From positions 507,319 to 571,318 of the forward strand of contig CANMWN010000001.1 of assembly GCA_947501625.1 (NCBI GenBank): a stretch of DNA of 64,000 nt, in the 5' to 3' direction. The stretch's first letter is position 1; the number at the start of each line of letters is the position of its first letter. The stretch is from an uncultured Flavobacteriaceae bacterium (GTDB taxonomy: Bacteria > Bacteroidota > Bacteroidia > Flavobacteriales > Flavobacteriaceae). The notes below the pieces were generated by a model. It made no database searches, was not told the origin of the DNA, and saw nothing but the letters and a program-made list of their open reading frames with translations. Positions 45,724 through 56,298 of this stretch are shown piece by piece. A program made the translations under genes and the position numbers.

Positions 45724-46431
45724 ATGAAAAAACAAATCAAAGATATTGTTGAAATAAACGATAATAAAAGAAGTCGCTACTTTTCTATTTTTATTCAATT
45801 TTTGATTTTACTATCAATTATTACTTTTTCGGTAGAAACTATTCCTGATTTAAAACCTCAAACAAGAAATATACTTCAATCCATAGAATTGATATGTGTT
45901 GTCATTTTTACCATCGAATATCTTCTAAGAATCTTTGTTGCCGATAATAAACCCAAGTTCATTTTTAGTTTCTTTGGAATTATAGATTTACTGGCAATTT
46001 TACCTTTTTATCTTTCTTTTGGTATCGATTTACGCTCACTTAGAGCCTTACGTTTTTTAAGATTATTTAGAGTATTAAAATTAGTACGTTATAACAAGGC
46101 GATGAAGCATTTCTCCAAGGCAATTAAATTGGCAAAAGAAGAAATTTTATTGTTTTTATTCATCACATTAATACTCATTTATTTCTCGGCTGTTGGAATC
46201 TATTACTTTGAAAATCAAGCACAACCAGAACATTTTTCTTCAATATTTGATAGTCTTTGGTGGTCAATTATTACTTTGACTACAGTTGGTTATGGTGATG
46301 TATATCCAATCACTGTAGGTGGAAGAATTTTTACTTTTTTTATGCTGATGATAGGTCTAGGTATTGTTGCAATTCCAACAGGAATTATTTCATCGGCACT
46401 TACAAAGTCTATTGAGAAAAAAGGAGATTAA
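45724..46431 (+). CDS. Voltage-gated potassium channel-like ion transporter
   Basis: 235 residues from ATG 45724 (an ATG at 45706 adds six residues, MFYFYC, less likely). Six helices: S1-S3 at about 20-100, S4 with the arginine ladder RSLRALRFLRLFRVLKLVR, and S5-pore-S6 with selectivity filter TTVGYGD. This is the Kv-type single-subunit fold; four copies make the pore in the inner membrane and pass potassium on depolarisation. Divergent from the CLC gene with a 19-base to 37-base gap. Confidence 0.93.
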   Translation: MKKQIKDIVEINDNKRSRYFSIFIQFLILLSIITFSVETIPDLKPQTRNILQSIELICVVIFTIEYLLRIFVADNKPKFIFSFFGIIDLLAILPFYLSFGIDLRSLRALRFLRLFRVLKLVRYNKAMKHFSKAIKLAKEEILLFLFITLILIYFSAVGIYYFENQAQPEHFSSIFDSLWWSIITLTTVGYGDVYPITVGGRIFTFFMLMIGLGIVAIPTGIISSALTKSIEKKGD

Positions 46432-47891
46432 TAAATGCAATGGATTAGTTCTTCGAAAACAATTCTAAAATCATCTCTTAATCTATCTATATCTGCTTTT
46501 CGCGCTATAAATCTCCTATTGTGAGCACTTAAATCACCATTTTTTTTAATTTTAGGTAATGCTTCATTTATATTTCTTGAAAAGATTTTTTTAAACTTCT
46601 GCTCTTTCTGAAAACAAATAATTAATTTTTTCAACATAAAATAATTTCCATCTTCGTCTATTATCTTATCCTCTATTTTTTCTTTTTCAAACAATTCAAT
46701 TATTAAAATTTCAATAATTTTTCTTAATAAAACAAAACACGCATCATAAGCCTTATATTTATAACAAATTATTACTTGCTGAGCATTCTTTTTTAAATAA
46801 CCTTTAGTGCTTTCAAAAATTTCTATAGGAAATAATTCCTCTGAATCAGAATTAATAAATTCTCTTACAGTTTTGTGTTTTTTATTTTTTAAATTTTGAT
46901 TCTCCAAATAATCTATAAACATCTGAATCGCTTCTACTTCACCACATCTGTCTTTTTTTACAAAATCATCAAAAAAATCTCTATTACCATCAACAAGAGC
47001 TTTATAAGATCTATAAATAGATGGCTTGTCTCCAAATGAAAAATCATATGTTGGTTTATTATTTATTAACTCCTTAACTCTTTTAATCTCATTTTGAATA
47101 AAAACTTCAGAATTAATTGATTTTTTTAGTTTAGAATTATAAGATTTTAGATTCTTTTTGTAATATAAATTTCTAAAGACATTTATTATTTCTTCTCCAT
47201 ATTTTTCAATATCAATTTTTAAATATTCTTTAAAAGAAATAAATGCATTATTTACAAAGTATTTTTTAATCCAAAATTCTAGCTTTTCAATATCGCTTTT
47301 TAATGTAAAAAAAACTTTAAAAAAAGAAGGCAACTCACTTAATAATAAAAACCTTGCATCGTCTTTCACATTAGTCTTATATTGCAGAATCCATTCTTCT
47401 AATATATCTGAATTATAATTATTAAGAGAGCATTGATTAAAAATAAACTTAGCATATTCATTAGAGTAATATTGCTTATTCTTATATTCTTTTACTACTT
47501 CAGCGTTAATTAATTCTTGTGTAATATTTTGGATTATAATTTCTCCATTTTTATATTCTAATTTTCTTTCAAACACAATATCAACATAACTTCTTTCTTC
47601 GTTGAGATACTTATAATTTCTTTTATTGTCAAAATTAGTGATGTCAGAATGATAATAATGTTCAAGAGTTTTTATGAAAATTTCTAATTCGAATATCTTC
47701 TCAGTAAAAAATTCAGTATCCTCATTTAAACTTATTAGAAGTTTTTTCTTATCAACTTTAGTATGAATTTTTAAACAGAAATCCATTAACTCTAAGGGAG
47801 ACTTTTTAGAAACACCCCAAATATTTTTTGATGAAAGTTTATAAGTATTAGTATTCCAATCAGCAATTAAGTCTTCAATTTCTTTTTCCAT
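46428..47891 (-). CDS. Orphan protein with HEPN/DUF4145-like C-terminal region
   Basis: 487 residues, no signal or membrane helix. The first 350 residues are Lys/Ile/Asn-rich, helical and unassigned. The last 120 (ICYKYKAYDACFVLLRKIIEILIIELFEKEKIEDKI ... INEALPKIKKNGDLSAHNRRFIARKADIDRLRDDFRIVFEELI) resemble DUF4145/HEPN-type domains, with the GDLSAHN element typical of that group. HEPN proteins include RNases, toxins and defence factors; the canonical RxxxxxH active motif is not obvious, so activity cannot be claimed. Its codon use looks more AT-rich than the neighbours. It overlaps the Kv gene end by 4 bases and is preceded by aspS. Confidence 0.62.
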   Translation of the reverse strand: MEKEIEDLIADWNTNTYKLSSKNIWGVSKKSPLELMDFCLKIHTKVDKKKLLISLNEDTEFFTEKIFELEIFIKTLEHYYHSDITNFDNKRNYKYLNEERSYVDIVFERKLEYKNGEIIIQNITQELINAEVVKEYKNKQYYSNEYAKFIFNQCSLNNYNSDILEEWILQYKTNVKDDARFLLLSELPSFFKVFFTLKSDIEKLEFWIKKYFVNNAFISFKEYLKIDIEKYGEEIINVFRNLYYKKNLKSYNSKLKKSINSEVFIQNEIKRVKELINNKPTYDFSFGDKPSIYRSYKALVDGNRDFFDDFVKKDRCGEVEAIQMFIDYLENQNLKNKKHKTVREFINSDSEELFPIEIFESTKGYLKKNAQQVIICYKYKAYDACFVLLRKIIEILIIELFEKEKIEDKIIDEDGNYFMLKKLIICFQKEQKFKKIFSRNINEALPKIKKNGDLSAHNRRFIARKADIDRLRDDFRIVFEELIHCIY

Positions 47892-47903
47892 AGAGAATAA
47901 AAG

Positions 47904-47933
47904 TAAATAAAAAATCCCGCTTTCGCAGGATTT
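47904..47933 (-). terminator. Terminator for aspS
   Basis: AAATCCCGC pairs with GCAGGATTT with one mismatch around a TTTC loop; T-run on the minus strand. Confidence 0.8.
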
Positions 47934-47940
47934 AATTATT

Positions 47941-49695
47941 TTATGCTTTCAAATTCAGTTTTAAACTCAACTCTGTTAATTGTTCATCGTCAATTGTAGC
48001 AGGAGCATCAATCATGACATCACGTCCTGAATTATTTTTAGGGAACGCAATAAAATCACGAATAGTTTCTTGTCCGCCAAGAATAGCAACCAATCTATCC
48101 AATCCAAATGCCAATCCGCCATGTGGAGGAGCGCCATATTCAAATGCATCCATTAAGAAACCGAACTGAGTTTTTGCTTCTTCTTCAGTAAACCCTAAAT
48201 GCTTAAACATAATTGCTTGTGTCTCCTTATCGTGAATTCTGATTGACCCTCCACCAATTTCGTTTCCGTTTAAAACTAAGTCATAAGCGTTTGCTTTTAC
48301 TGCTCCAGGATTCGTATCTAACAATTCTATTTGTCCAGGCTTTGGAGACGTAAATGGATGATGCATCGCATGATAATGTCCAGTTTCTTCATCTAACTCT
48401 AATAATGGAAAATCTACTACCCAAAGTGGTGCAAATACTTTAGGGTCTCTTAATCCCAATCGTTCAGCCATTTCCATACGAAGTGCAGATAATTGGGCTC
48501 TAACTTTATTTGTTTCGCCAGAAAGCACACAGATTAAATCCCCTGCATTTGCTCCTGTTTTTTCTACCCATTTTGCTAAGTCTTCTTGATCGTAAAATTT
48601 ATCTACTGATGATTTATAACTTCCATCTTCATTACATTTTACATACACCATACCTAAAGCACCTACTTGAGGGCGCTTCACCCAATCAATCAACTTATCG
48701 ATTTCTTTTCTGGTATAAGATGCTCCATTAGGAACTGCAATTCCAACAACCAATTCAGCATTGTTAAATACATTAAATTCTTTGTGTTGCGCAACATCAT
48801 TCAACTCACCAAATTCCATTCCAAAACGGATGTCTGGTTTGTCGTTTCCGTATTTGCGCATTGCTTCATCAAAAGTAATTCTTGGAAACTTTGCAACTTC
48901 GACACCATTAATTTCTTTTAGTAAATGACGTGTCATTCCTTCAAAAATCTCTAAAACATCTTCTTGTTCTACAAATGCCATTTCGCAATCAATCTGAGTG
49001 AATTCAGGCTGTCTATCGGCACGTAAATCTTCGTCTCTAAAACATTTTACAATCTGAAAATATTTATCCATTCCACCAACCATAAGTAGTTGCTTAAAAG
49101 TTTGTGGTGATTGTGGTAAGGCATAAAACTGACCTTCATTCATTCTGCTAGGAACCACAAAATCACGAGCTCCTTCTGGAGTAGATTTTATTAAATATGG
49201 AGTTTCAACATCAATAAATCCTTTATCAGAAAGGTATTTGCGAACTTCCATAGACACTTTGTGACGAAAAATCAAACTATCTTTTACAGGGTTACGACGA
49301 ATATCTAAATAGCGATATTGCATACGTAACTCTTCTCCTCCGTCAGTTTCATCTTCAATAGTAAAAGGTGGTGTTTTAGCAGTATTTAAAATTATCAGTT
49401 CAGAAACTAAAATTTCTATTTCGCCAGTATCAATATTAGGGTTTTTTGATTGACGTTCAATTACTTTTCCTTTTACTTGAACTACAAATTCTCTTCCTAA
49501 CTCTTTCGCTTTTTCAAAAACAACTTTGTCAGTACGTTCTTCATCAAAAATTAACTGTGTTATTCCATATCTATCTCTTAAATCTACCCATATCATAAAC
49601 CCTTTGTCACGTACTTTTTGTACCCAACCAGAAAGTGTAACTTCTTCATTGACATAAGATAATCTCAATTCTCCATTTGTATGACTTCTATACAT
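47941..49695 (-). CDS. aspS: Aspartate--tRNA ligase
   Basis: 584 residues, bacterial-type length with the extra GAD domain. An N-terminal OB-fold anticodon-binding domain (1-105), class-II motifs [21 protein letters not shown] (motif 2) and [13 protein letters not shown] (motif 3), and the catalytic [14 protein letters not shown] region. Charges tRNA-Asp with aspartate. Whether it also charges tRNA-Asn depends on the presence of an asparaginyl-tRNA synthetase elsewhere. A -7 box lies 24 bases upstream. Confidence 0.98.
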   Translation of the reverse strand: MYRSHTNGELRLSYVNEEVTLSGWVQKVRDKGFMIWVDLRDRYGITQLIFDEERTDKVVFEKAKELGREFVVQVKGKVIERQSKNPNIDTGEIEILVSELIILNTAKTPPFTIEDETDGGEELRMQYRYLDIRRNPVKDSLIFRHKVSMEVRKYLSDKGFIDVETPYLIKSTPEGARDFVVPSRMNEGQFYALPQSPQTFKQLLMVGGMDKYFQIVKCFRDEDLRADRQPEFTQIDCEMAFVEQEDVLEIFEGMTRHLLKEINGVEVAKFPRITFDEAMRKYGNDKPDIRFGMEFGELNDVAQHKEFNVFNNAELVVGIAVPNGASYTRKEIDKLIDWVKRPQVGALGMVYVKCNEDGSYKSSVDKFYDQEDLAKWVEKTGANAGDLICVLSGETNKVRAQLSALRMEMAERLGLRDPKVFAPLWVVDFPLLELDEETGHYHAMHHPFTSPKPGQIELLDTNPGAVKANAYDLVLNGNEIGGGSIRIHDKETQAIMFKHLGFTEEEAKTQFGFLMDAFEYGAPPHGGLAFGLDRLVAILGGQETIRDFIAFPKNNSGRDVMIDAPATIDDEQLTELSLKLNLKA

Positions 49696-49718
49696 AACTT
49701 GCTTTAAAAAATTTGCTG

Positions 49719-49726
49719 CAAATTTA
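49719..49726 (-). promoter_or_regulatory. -7 box for aspS
   Basis: Minus strand reads TAAATTTG, exact to TAnnTTTG, about 24 bases before the aspS start. Confidence 0.6.
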
Positions 49727-49924
49727 TAAAGATAATTTTGGAAGAAATAGATTAAATCAAATTATTATACCAACAAATGAAGGTTTTTAAATTTTAAATT
49801 ATTCGTAAAAAAACTTTAAAAACTAATTGCATTTTTACAATGAATAGCCTGTTTTGTTACTATATATTAGGTTAAAGAAGTTTTTTATTACATATTTGCA
49901 ACATACTAATTTTAAAATTTAATT

Positions 49925-52567
49925 ATGAAACTAACTTACTATTTAAGGATTATGATTGCTTTAATTGTTTTCTTTCCTTTAAGTATTTACGCTCAAGAGA
50001 CTGTTTCTGGTACTGTTTATGAAAGTGGCAGTAACAGTCCTTTACCAGGAGCAAATGTTGTTGTTAAAGGAACAACTACTGGTACAACATCCGATTTTAA
50101 TGGAAACTTTTCATTTAATGTTACTGGTTTTCCAGTTACGTTAGAAATATCTTCTGTTGGGTTTGAAACCACCGAAATAGAAGTCAACTCTTCAGAAAGC
50201 ATTACTGTTTCACTTGAAGGAGGTGTGGCATTAGACGAGGTGGTCATCGTTGGTAACAGGTCTAAACCAAGAACTATTTTAAATTCTCCTGTACCAATAG
50301 ATAATATAGGAGTTGAAGAATTAAAAAGCACTGGGCAGCCAACAGTAGATAAAATGTTAACATATAAAATTCCTTCATTTAACTCAACCAATCAAACAGT
50401 TTCTGATGCAACTGCACATTTTGACCCTGCTGATTTACGAGGTTTAGGGCCAAGTAGAACATTAGTGTTAGTAAATGGGAAGCGTAAAAACCAAAGTGCG
50501 CTAGTTTATATTAATGACACTCCAGGAAAAGGAGAAGTTGGTGTAGACTTAAAAAGTATTCCAGCAGCTGCTATTGAGAGAATTGAGGTTCTTAGAGATG
50601 GAGCTTCTGCACAATATGGTTCTGATGCAATTGCAGGTGTAATAAACATGGTTTTAAAAAAGAATGTAGAATATACAACTATTAATACCAATGCAGGAGT
50701 TACAACTGAAGGTGATGGATTTAATTTTGGAGTTGATTTAAATACTGCTGTCAATGTTGGTGACAATGGAGGTTATTTAAACTTTACTTTAGGGTATTAT
50801 GATCAAGAAGAAACTAATAGAGCTGGTGAGCCAGGAGGAGATGGTCTATTTGGAGTAATCTTTGGTGATGATGATATTTTGAATGGTACACATCCTTGGT
50901 TGGTTGAAAATCCTGACATGGGAATGACAATTGGTCAACCAAAGTATAATAAATTTGATGCATTTTACAATGTAGGTCTTCCATTTAAAAGTGGAAATGG
51001 TGAAATTTATTCTTTTGGTGGTGTAGCTGCAAGAAAAGGTACAAGTTTTGCTTTATATAGAGCGCCTTATTGGGTGCCAGATCCACACAATTTACTACAT
51101 TCTCCAGGAACAGAATATCAAGGGTTTCAACCAACTTTTGAAACTGATGTTGTTGATAACAATTTTACTATTGGTGCTAAATGGAAAATGCATGGATTTG
51201 ATGTTGATTTAAGTGGAACACATGGTAGAAATAGTGTTGATTACGAAGTTAACAATAGTTTAAATCCAGATTTAGGAGCAGCAAGTCCGACATCATTTAA
51301 TGTAGGTGGTTATGCTTTTAGTAATAACTTAATGAATTTAGACTTTTCAAGAAATTTTGGAACAATTAACTTCGCATTTGGTGCTGAAGTTAAAGGAGAG
51401 CGTTTTAAAGCGACTGCTGGTCAACCTGAATCATATGCTGGAGGTGGAGTTCAATCTTTCCCAGGATTACAACCAGCAAATGCTTTAACGGCTACTAGAG
51501 ATAATTATGGAATTTATGGTGATGTAGAATTTGAACCAAGTGATAAAGTTTTACTTGGTGCGGCTGTAAGATATGAAGATTTTAGTGATTTCGGAGACAA
51601 CACTTCTTGGAAAGTAAACGGAAGATATTCTTTGGACAAAGGAGCAATAAGAGCATCATATAGTACTGGTTTTAGAGCGCCATCTTTACATCAAATTTAT
51701 TTGAGTAATATTCAAACATTAGTGTCAGGAGGAACTGTATCTAATCAAGGTACATTTAATAATGTAGACCCAGTAATTAGAGATGGTTTAGGTGTGCCAC
51801 AATTAACTGCTGAGACCTCTAAAAATATTTCTGCAGGTATTACTTATAAGCCAGTATCTAACTTATCTTTATCGGTAGATTATTATAATGTAAAAGTAGA
51901 TGATCGCGTATTATTTACAGGTGAAATTGGTTTTGACGGCGATAACTCAACATTAAATCCTGTGGAGCAAATCTTACAAGACAACTCTATAACCAGTTTA
52001 AAGTTTTTCGTAAATGCTGTGAATACAAATACAACTGGTGTTGACCTTGTTGCTAATTATAGAAACATAGAATTGGGTAATGGGAAATTAGCAGCAACAC
52101 TTGCGGCAAACTTCAATGAAACTAAAATTGAAGGACAAATTGCTACGCCGGATTTATTAGCTGCAAACAATTATGAGATTTTTAATCGTAAGGAACAATC
52201 TAGAATTATTTCTGCAAGACCAAAATCTAAAGTGTTAATAGGATTTGATTATGAAGTAAATAAATGGAATGCAACTTTAAACAACACATATTTTGGAGAA
52301 GTAACTTGGCAACATGCAACAGATGTTGATAAAGATCAAACATTTGCAGGCAAAATAGTTACTGATTTAATTATTTCTTATGACTTTTCAGATAAAATTT
52401 CTGCAAGACTTGCTGTAAATAACTTGTTAGATGTTTATCCTGACGTAATTGATACAAAAGGTGATTTTGTTACCGACCTTGGAGGTCGTTTCAAATATCC
52501 TTGGGAAGTTAATCAGTTTGGATTTAACGGAACAGTAATTAATGGCGGAATAACATTTAAATTGTAA
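49925..52567 (+). CDS. TonB-dependent receptor (iron-complex receptor-like)
   Basis: 880 residues. Signal peptide (1-23, ends IYAQ), carboxypeptidase-like domain (about 24-100, GSNSPLPGANVVVKGTTTGTTSDFNGNFSF), plug (about 105-250) with LRDGASAQYGSDAIAGVINMVLKK, and the barrel ending FNGTVINGGITFKL with a terminal hydrophobic signature. The plug resembles siderophore or haem receptors more than SusC, and no SusD gene follows, so iron-complex import is a reasonable guess. Long 230-base upstream region has CATATTTG (one mismatch to a -7 box) about 35 bases before the start. Monocistronic. Confidence 0.93.
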   Translation: MKLTYYLRIMIALIVFFPLSIYAQETVSGTVYESGSNSPLPGANVVVKGTTTGTTSDFNGNFSFNVTGFPVTLEISSVGFETTEIEVNSSESITVSLEGGVALDEVVIVGNRSKPRTILNSPVPIDNIGVEELKSTGQPTVDKMLTYKIPSFNSTNQTVSDATAHFDPADLRGLGPSRTLVLVNGKRKNQSALVYINDTPGKGEVGVDLKSIPAAAIERIEVLRDGASAQYGSDAIAGVINMVLKKNVEYTTINTNAGVTTEGDGFNFGVDLNTAVNVGDNGGYLNFTLGYYDQEETNRAGEPGGDGLFGVIFGDDDILNGTHPWLVENPDMGMTIGQPKYNKFDAFYNVGLPFKSGNGEIYSFGGVAARKGTSFALYRAPYWVPDPHNLLHSPGTEYQGFQPTFETDVVDNNFTIGAKWKMHGFDVDLSGTHGRNSVDYEVNNSLNPDLGAASPTSFNVGGYAFSNNLMNLDFSRNFGTINFAFGAEVKGERFKATAGQPESYAGGGVQSFPGLQPANALTATRDNYGIYGDVEFEPSDKVLLGAAVRYEDFSDFGDNTSWKVNGRYSLDKGAIRASYSTGFRAPSLHQIYLSNIQTLVSGGTVSNQGTFNNVDPVIRDGLGVPQLTAETSKNISAGITYKPVSNLSLSVDYYNVKVDDRVLFTGEIGFDGDNSTLNPVEQILQDNSITSLKFFVNAVNTNTTGVDLVANYRNIELGNGKLAATLAANFNETKIEGQIATPDLLAANNYEIFNRKEQSRIISARPKSKVLIGFDYEVNKWNATLNNTYFGEVTWQHATDVDKDQTFAGKIVTDLIISYDFSDKISARLAVNNLLDVYPDVIDTKGDFVTDLGGRFKYPWEVNQFGFNGTVINGGITFKL

Positions 52568-52590
52568 AACTCTTTTAAATAACAAATTAG

Positions 52591-52629
52591 AAAATCTCAA
52601 ATCTATTAATTTAGATTTGAGATTTTTTT
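52591..52629 (+). terminator. Terminator after the TonB receptor gene
   Basis: AAAATCTCAAATCTA pairs with TAGATTTGAGATTTT around 5-6 bases, then T-run. Confidence 0.88.
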
Positions 52630-52670
52630 AGTTATTTTTCTTCGTAATTTTACATTGATAAAGAAAACAC

Positions 52671-53342
52671 ATGTCTAAACTATATTTAGTTCCTACACCT
52701 ATTGGTAATTTGGAGGATATGACTTTTAGAGCCATCAAAGTGCTTAAACAAGTTGATTTAATTCTTGCAGAAGATACTCGAACTTCGGGAAAATTATTGA
52801 AACATTTTGAAATATCAACTCCTATGCAGTCTCACCATATGCACAATGAGCATAAAATGGTGAATAGACTTGTAGAGCGGTTGAAAAGTGGAAAAACTAT
52901 TGCTTTAATTTCTGATGCTGGAACTCCTGCAATTTCTGATCCTGGATTTTTATTGTCTAGAGCAGCCATTGAAAACGGAATTGAAGTCGATTGTCTTCCT
53001 GGAGCAACGGCTTTTGTACCAGCACTTGTGAATAGTGGATTACCTAATGACAAGTTTGTCTTTGAAGGGTTTTTACCTGTTAAAAAAGGGCGTCAAACAC
53101 GACTTTTATTATTGGCAGAAGAAACTCGAACGATGATATTTTATGAATCTCCTCATAAATTGGTAAAAACTCTAGGGCATTTTGGAGAATATTTTGGAGA
53201 AGATAGACCTGTATCTGTTTCTAGAGAATTAACTAAGATGTTTGAAGAAACCATTCGTGGAACTGCAACTGAAGTATTGGCGCATTATACCAACAAACCT
53301 CCAAAAGGAGAGATTGTGATTGTTGTTGGAGGGAAAAAATAA
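52671..53342 (+). CDS. rsmI: 16S rRNA (cytidine-1402-2'-O)-methyltransferase
   Basis: 223 residues. SAM-binding LVPTPIGNLEDMTFRAIKVL, LAEDTRTSGKLLKHFEI, LISDAGTPAISDPGF and GLPNDKFVFEGFLPVKKGRQ are the RsmI signatures. Methylates C1402 of 16S rRNA together with RsmH, tuning decoding at the P site. The DNA just after the stop holds a dispersed palindromic repeat, so it is probably separate from the UDG gene. Confidence 0.96.
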   Translation: MSKLYLVPTPIGNLEDMTFRAIKVLKQVDLILAEDTRTSGKLLKHFEISTPMQSHHMHNEHKMVNRLVERLKSGKTIALISDAGTPAISDPGFLLSRAAIENGIEVDCLPGATAFVPALVNSGLPNDKFVFEGFLPVKKGRQTRLLLLAEETRTMIFYESPHKLVKTLGHFGEYFGEDRPVSVSRELTKMFEETIRGTATEVLAHYTNKPPKGEIVIVVGGKK

Positions 53343-53347
53343 TCTAA

Positions 53348-53419
53348 CGTCATTCTGAACTTGTTTCAGAATCACATCAATAATAAATTATGAGACCCTC
53401 AAACAAGTTCAGGGTGACG
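53348..53419. repeat. Dispersed palindromic intergenic repeat (about 72 bp)
   Basis: Left arm CGTCATTCTGAACTTGTTTC and right arm ending AAGTTCAGGGTGACG are inverted, with matches over about 28 bases and a few mismatches, around a 16-base centre. The sequence type GTCATTCTGAACTTGTTTCAG is familiar to me from intergenic repeats in other Bacteroidota. It sits only 5 bases before the UDG start codon. Confidence 0.7.
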
Positions 53420-53423
53420 AATT

Positions 53424-53993
53424 ATGGAAAAACTCCTTTCTGAAATAAAAAACTGCACAATCTGTGAAGAACACTTGGCCTTAGGTCCTCGCCCTGTTCT
53501 TGCTGCACATAAGAATTCTAAAATTGTTATTATTGGTCAAGCGCCAGGAACTAAAGTACATGCTTCTGGAATCCCTTGGGATGATGCTAGTGGTAGACAA
53601 TTACGAAAATGGTTGAATGTAACTGATGAAGAATTTTATGATGTAGAAAAGTTTGCTATAATTCCTATGGGTTTCTGTTATCCTGGGAAAGGAAAATCTG
53701 GAGATTTACCTCCGAGAAAAGAATGTGCTCCACAATGGCATCAAGAATTGTTTGACAGAATGCCAAATCTTGAGTTAGTTATTTTAATTGGTATGTATGC
53801 GCAAAATTATTATTTGAAAGAGACTGCAAAAAAAACATTAACCGAAACGGTTGATAATTATCCAGAGTACTTACCTAAGTATTTTGTGTTACCTCATCCT
53901 TCTCCTAGGAATCGATTTTGGTTCACTAAGAATCCATGGTTTGAAAGAGAAGTATTACCTGAATTAAAGAGGAGAGTTAAAAAAATCTTATAA
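53424..53993 (+). CDS. Uracil-DNA glycosylase family protein
   Basis: 189 residues. Cys11-x2-Cys14 (NCTICEEH) as in Fe-S-bearing family 4/5-like UDGs, [27 protein letters not shown] (motif 1) and [12 protein letters not shown] (the HPSPRN motif 2). Removes uracil from DNA arising by cytosine deamination. Fe-S cluster is inferred from the cysteines and not certain. Very close to the dispersed repeat; last 6 bases overlap the convergent adenine deaminase gene. Confidence 0.9.
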   Translation: MEKLLSEIKNCTICEEHLALGPRPVLAAHKNSKIVIIGQAPGTKVHASGIPWDDASGRQLRKWLNVTDEEFYDVEKFAIIPMGFCYPGKGKSGDLPPRKECAPQWHQELFDRMPNLELVILIGMYAQNYYLKETAKKTLTETVDNYPEYLPKYFVLPHPSPRNRFWFTKNPWFEREVLPELKRRVKKIL

Positions 53994-55610
53994 CTGCAAA
54001 TCCACAAACTCAAATTTTTGTCCGCTAAAAAGTCCTTTATCAGAGAGTTTTAAATCAGGAATTACAAGTAAAGCCATAAAAGAAAGTGTCATAAATGGTG
54101 CGCGAAGTTTACTTCCAAGTTCTTTTGCCATAGCATCAATTTCTTGATAGTCTTTTCCCGCTTTCCATCCATTTTCAGCACTCATAATTCCAGCAACTGG
54201 CAAAGCAAGGTTTTTCTTATTATCTCCATTCACTACGCATACACCTCCTCGATTTTCGATAATTAAATTTACAGCGTTACATATTTCTTCGTCAGAAGTT
54301 CCAACAACCACAATATTGTGACAATCATGAGCTACCGAACTTGCAATGGCACCTTTTTTCAATCCAAAATTCTTAATAAAAGCAATTGATGGTTTTGTGT
54401 CTTGATAACGATTGACAACAGCCATTTTTAAAATGTCATTTTCAACATTCGAAATTAAGTTTCCGTCTTTTAAAATTGCTTCTGCATGAATTTCATTCGT
54501 AATCAATTCTCCGTCTAAGGCTTCAATCACTCTAACTTTTTCTGAATTTCCTTCAATTCTAAAATCGTTAATAGATTTTGGAGAAACATTAAAATTATTT
54601 GGTTTTTCAAACGGAATAGATTCAATAAATGATTGTCCGTTTTCAGCAACCAATTCACCATTAATATAGGTTTGCAATACATTGAAATTTTTTAAATCTT
54701 CAACTACAATAAAATCCGCAACATCACCTTCTTGCAATAATCCAACATTCATATTATAATGCTTCACTGGATTGATACAAGCGGCTTTCAAAACTTTAAA
54801 AACATCAATTCCTTTCGCAACTGCTCGCGCACATAATTGATTGATATGACCAACAATTAAGTCGTCTGGATGTTTATCGTCTGAGCAAAACATCATGTTC
54901 TCATAATGTTGAGGGAGTAAATCTATCAATGCCTCAAAATTCTTTGCAGCACTTCCTTCACGAATAATAACTTTCATTCCTAGCGATAATTTTTCTTTGG
55001 CCTCATCAAAAGAAAAACACTCATGATCAGTAGAAATTCCAGCAGCAATATACTTCTCAGCGTCTTTTCCTCTCAATCCTGGAGCATGACCATCAACAGG
55101 TTTATTAAAATGTTTTGCCCAAGTAATTTTCTTTAAAACCTCTTGGTCCTCAAACAAAACACCTGGATAATTCATCATTTCAGCCAAATAATTAATATCA
55201 GGAGAAGACAACAATTCTTTAATATCATCAGAATCAATAACTGCACCAGCAGTTTCAAAATTAGTTGCTGGAACACATGATGGTGCTCCGAAATGAAATT
55301 TCAATGGTACTTTCTTGCCATTTTCAATCATATAATAAACACCCTCTTTTCCAAGAACGTTTGCAATTTCGTGCGGATCAGAAATAGTCCCAAGTGTACC
55401 ATGTATAACTGCCAATCTAGCAAATTCAGAAGGCACCAACATCGAACTTTCAATATGAATATGAGCATCTACAAATCCTGGAAGAATATAGTTTTGAACG
55501 TCGTGATTTTTTTCTATTACTGATGCTATTTTGCCATCAGCAATAGAAACCTCAGCAGAAAATATTTTTCTGTTTTCAATATCAACAAATTGTCCTAAAA
55601 CTGTTTTCAT
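53988..55610 (-). CDS. ade: Adenine deaminase
   Basis: 540 residues, bacterial Ade length. Metal-binding [11 protein letters not shown] with His50 and His52, [50 protein letters not shown], and [21 protein letters not shown]. Converts adenine to hypoxanthine in purine salvage, needs two metal ions, usually manganese. Start abuts the stop of the upstream AhpD-like gene (TAAATG), so they form a coupled pair, an unusual pairing by function. Confidence 0.96.
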   Translation of the reverse strand: MKTVLGQFVDIENRKIFSAEVSIADGKIASVIEKNHDVQNYILPGFVDAHIHIESSMLVPSEFARLAVIHGTLGTISDPHEIANVLGKEGVYYMIENGKKVPLKFHFGAPSCVPATNFETAGAVIDSDDIKELLSSPDINYLAEMMNYPGVLFEDQEVLKKITWAKHFNKPVDGHAPGLRGKDAEKYIAAGISTDHECFSFDEAKEKLSLGMKVIIREGSAAKNFEALIDLLPQHYENMMFCSDDKHPDDLIVGHINQLCARAVAKGIDVFKVLKAACINPVKHYNMNVGLLQEGDVADFIVVEDLKNFNVLQTYINGELVAENGQSFIESIPFEKPNNFNVSPKSINDFRIEGNSEKVRVIEALDGELITNEIHAEAILKDGNLISNVENDILKMAVVNRYQDTKPSIAFIKNFGLKKGAIASSVAHDCHNIVVVGTSDEEICNAVNLIIENRGGVCVVNGDNKKNLALPVAGIMSAENGWKAGKDYQEIDAMAKELGSKLRAPFMTLSFMALLVIPDLKLSDKGLFSGQKFEFVDLQL

Positions 55611-56201
55611 TTAAATATGCTTTCCTTTATTCCAACCGTGTTTTCCTAAATATTGATTACCGCTTTCTACAGCGCCTTCTTCAATACTTGTTCCCATAGA
55701 ATCATTCCAACGGTTTAAATATCCAAACAAAGAAATAACTCCTAACATCTCTACAATTTCACCTTCATCCCAATATTTATATAAATCTTCTTTTAGTTTT
55801 TCATCCACAGCATTTGGCACCATTGAAGCAGCCAAAGAAAAGTCTAATGCAGCACGCTCAGCGTTAGAAAAGGCAGGATGCGTTTTATATTCCCAAATAT
55901 TGTCCAATTGCTCTTGTTCTGCTCCATATCGTTCAGCAGCACGAATTGCATGTGCTTGACAATAACGACATCCTGTTGCGTTGCTTGACACCCAAGCAAT
56001 CATTCTTTTTAAGGCTGAAGTTACTCTTCCTTCATTTGCCATTACGGCTTTATTTAGGTTGATAAATGCTTTTGAAATTGCAGGTCTGCGTTGCATTGTA
56101 AGCACAGAATTTGGACAAAACCCTAAAGTTTCATTAAAAAATTCTGCTAATTCTTGTGTTTCCTTGTCATGTTCGGCTGATAATGGTGTTACTAATGGCA
56201 T
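55611..56201 (-). CDS. Carboxymuconolactone decarboxylase / AhpD-like peroxidase-related protein
   Basis: 196 residues. Cys78-x2-Cys81-x2-His84 (GCRYCQAHAIRAAERYGA) is the AhpD/CMD redox motif, with MANEGRVTSALKRMIAWVSS before it and helix-rich tails. Family members act as thiol peroxidase partners or alkylhydroperoxide reductants; the name peroxidase-related is used for this length. Next to an OsmC peroxiredoxin-like gene on the other strand (97 bases), so a shared oxidative-stress role is plausible. Coupled to ade downstream. Confidence 0.9.
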   Translation of the reverse strand: MPLVTPLSAEHDKETQELAEFFNETLGFCPNSVLTMQRRPAISKAFINLNKAVMANEGRVTSALKRMIAWVSSNATGCRYCQAHAIRAAERYGAEQEQLDNIWEYKTHPAFSNAERAALDFSLAASMVPNAVDEKLKEDLYKYWDEGEIVEMLGVISLFGYLNRWNDSMGTSIEEGAVESGNQYLGKHGWNKGKHI

Positions 56202-56269
56202 TTCGATTACTAGTTTTTGAATTAATTAGATTGTAAACAATATTACAAAAAAACGACACATAAAATGCT

Positions 56270-56277
56270 TAAATTTG
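56270..56277 (+). promoter_or_regulatory. -7 box for osmC-like gene
   Basis: TAAATTTG, exact TAnnTTTG; 21 bases before ATG 56299. It overlaps the in-frame TTG at 56275, which rules that out as start. Confidence 0.65.
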
Positions 56278-56298
56278 AAACTTAATAAACATAAAAAT

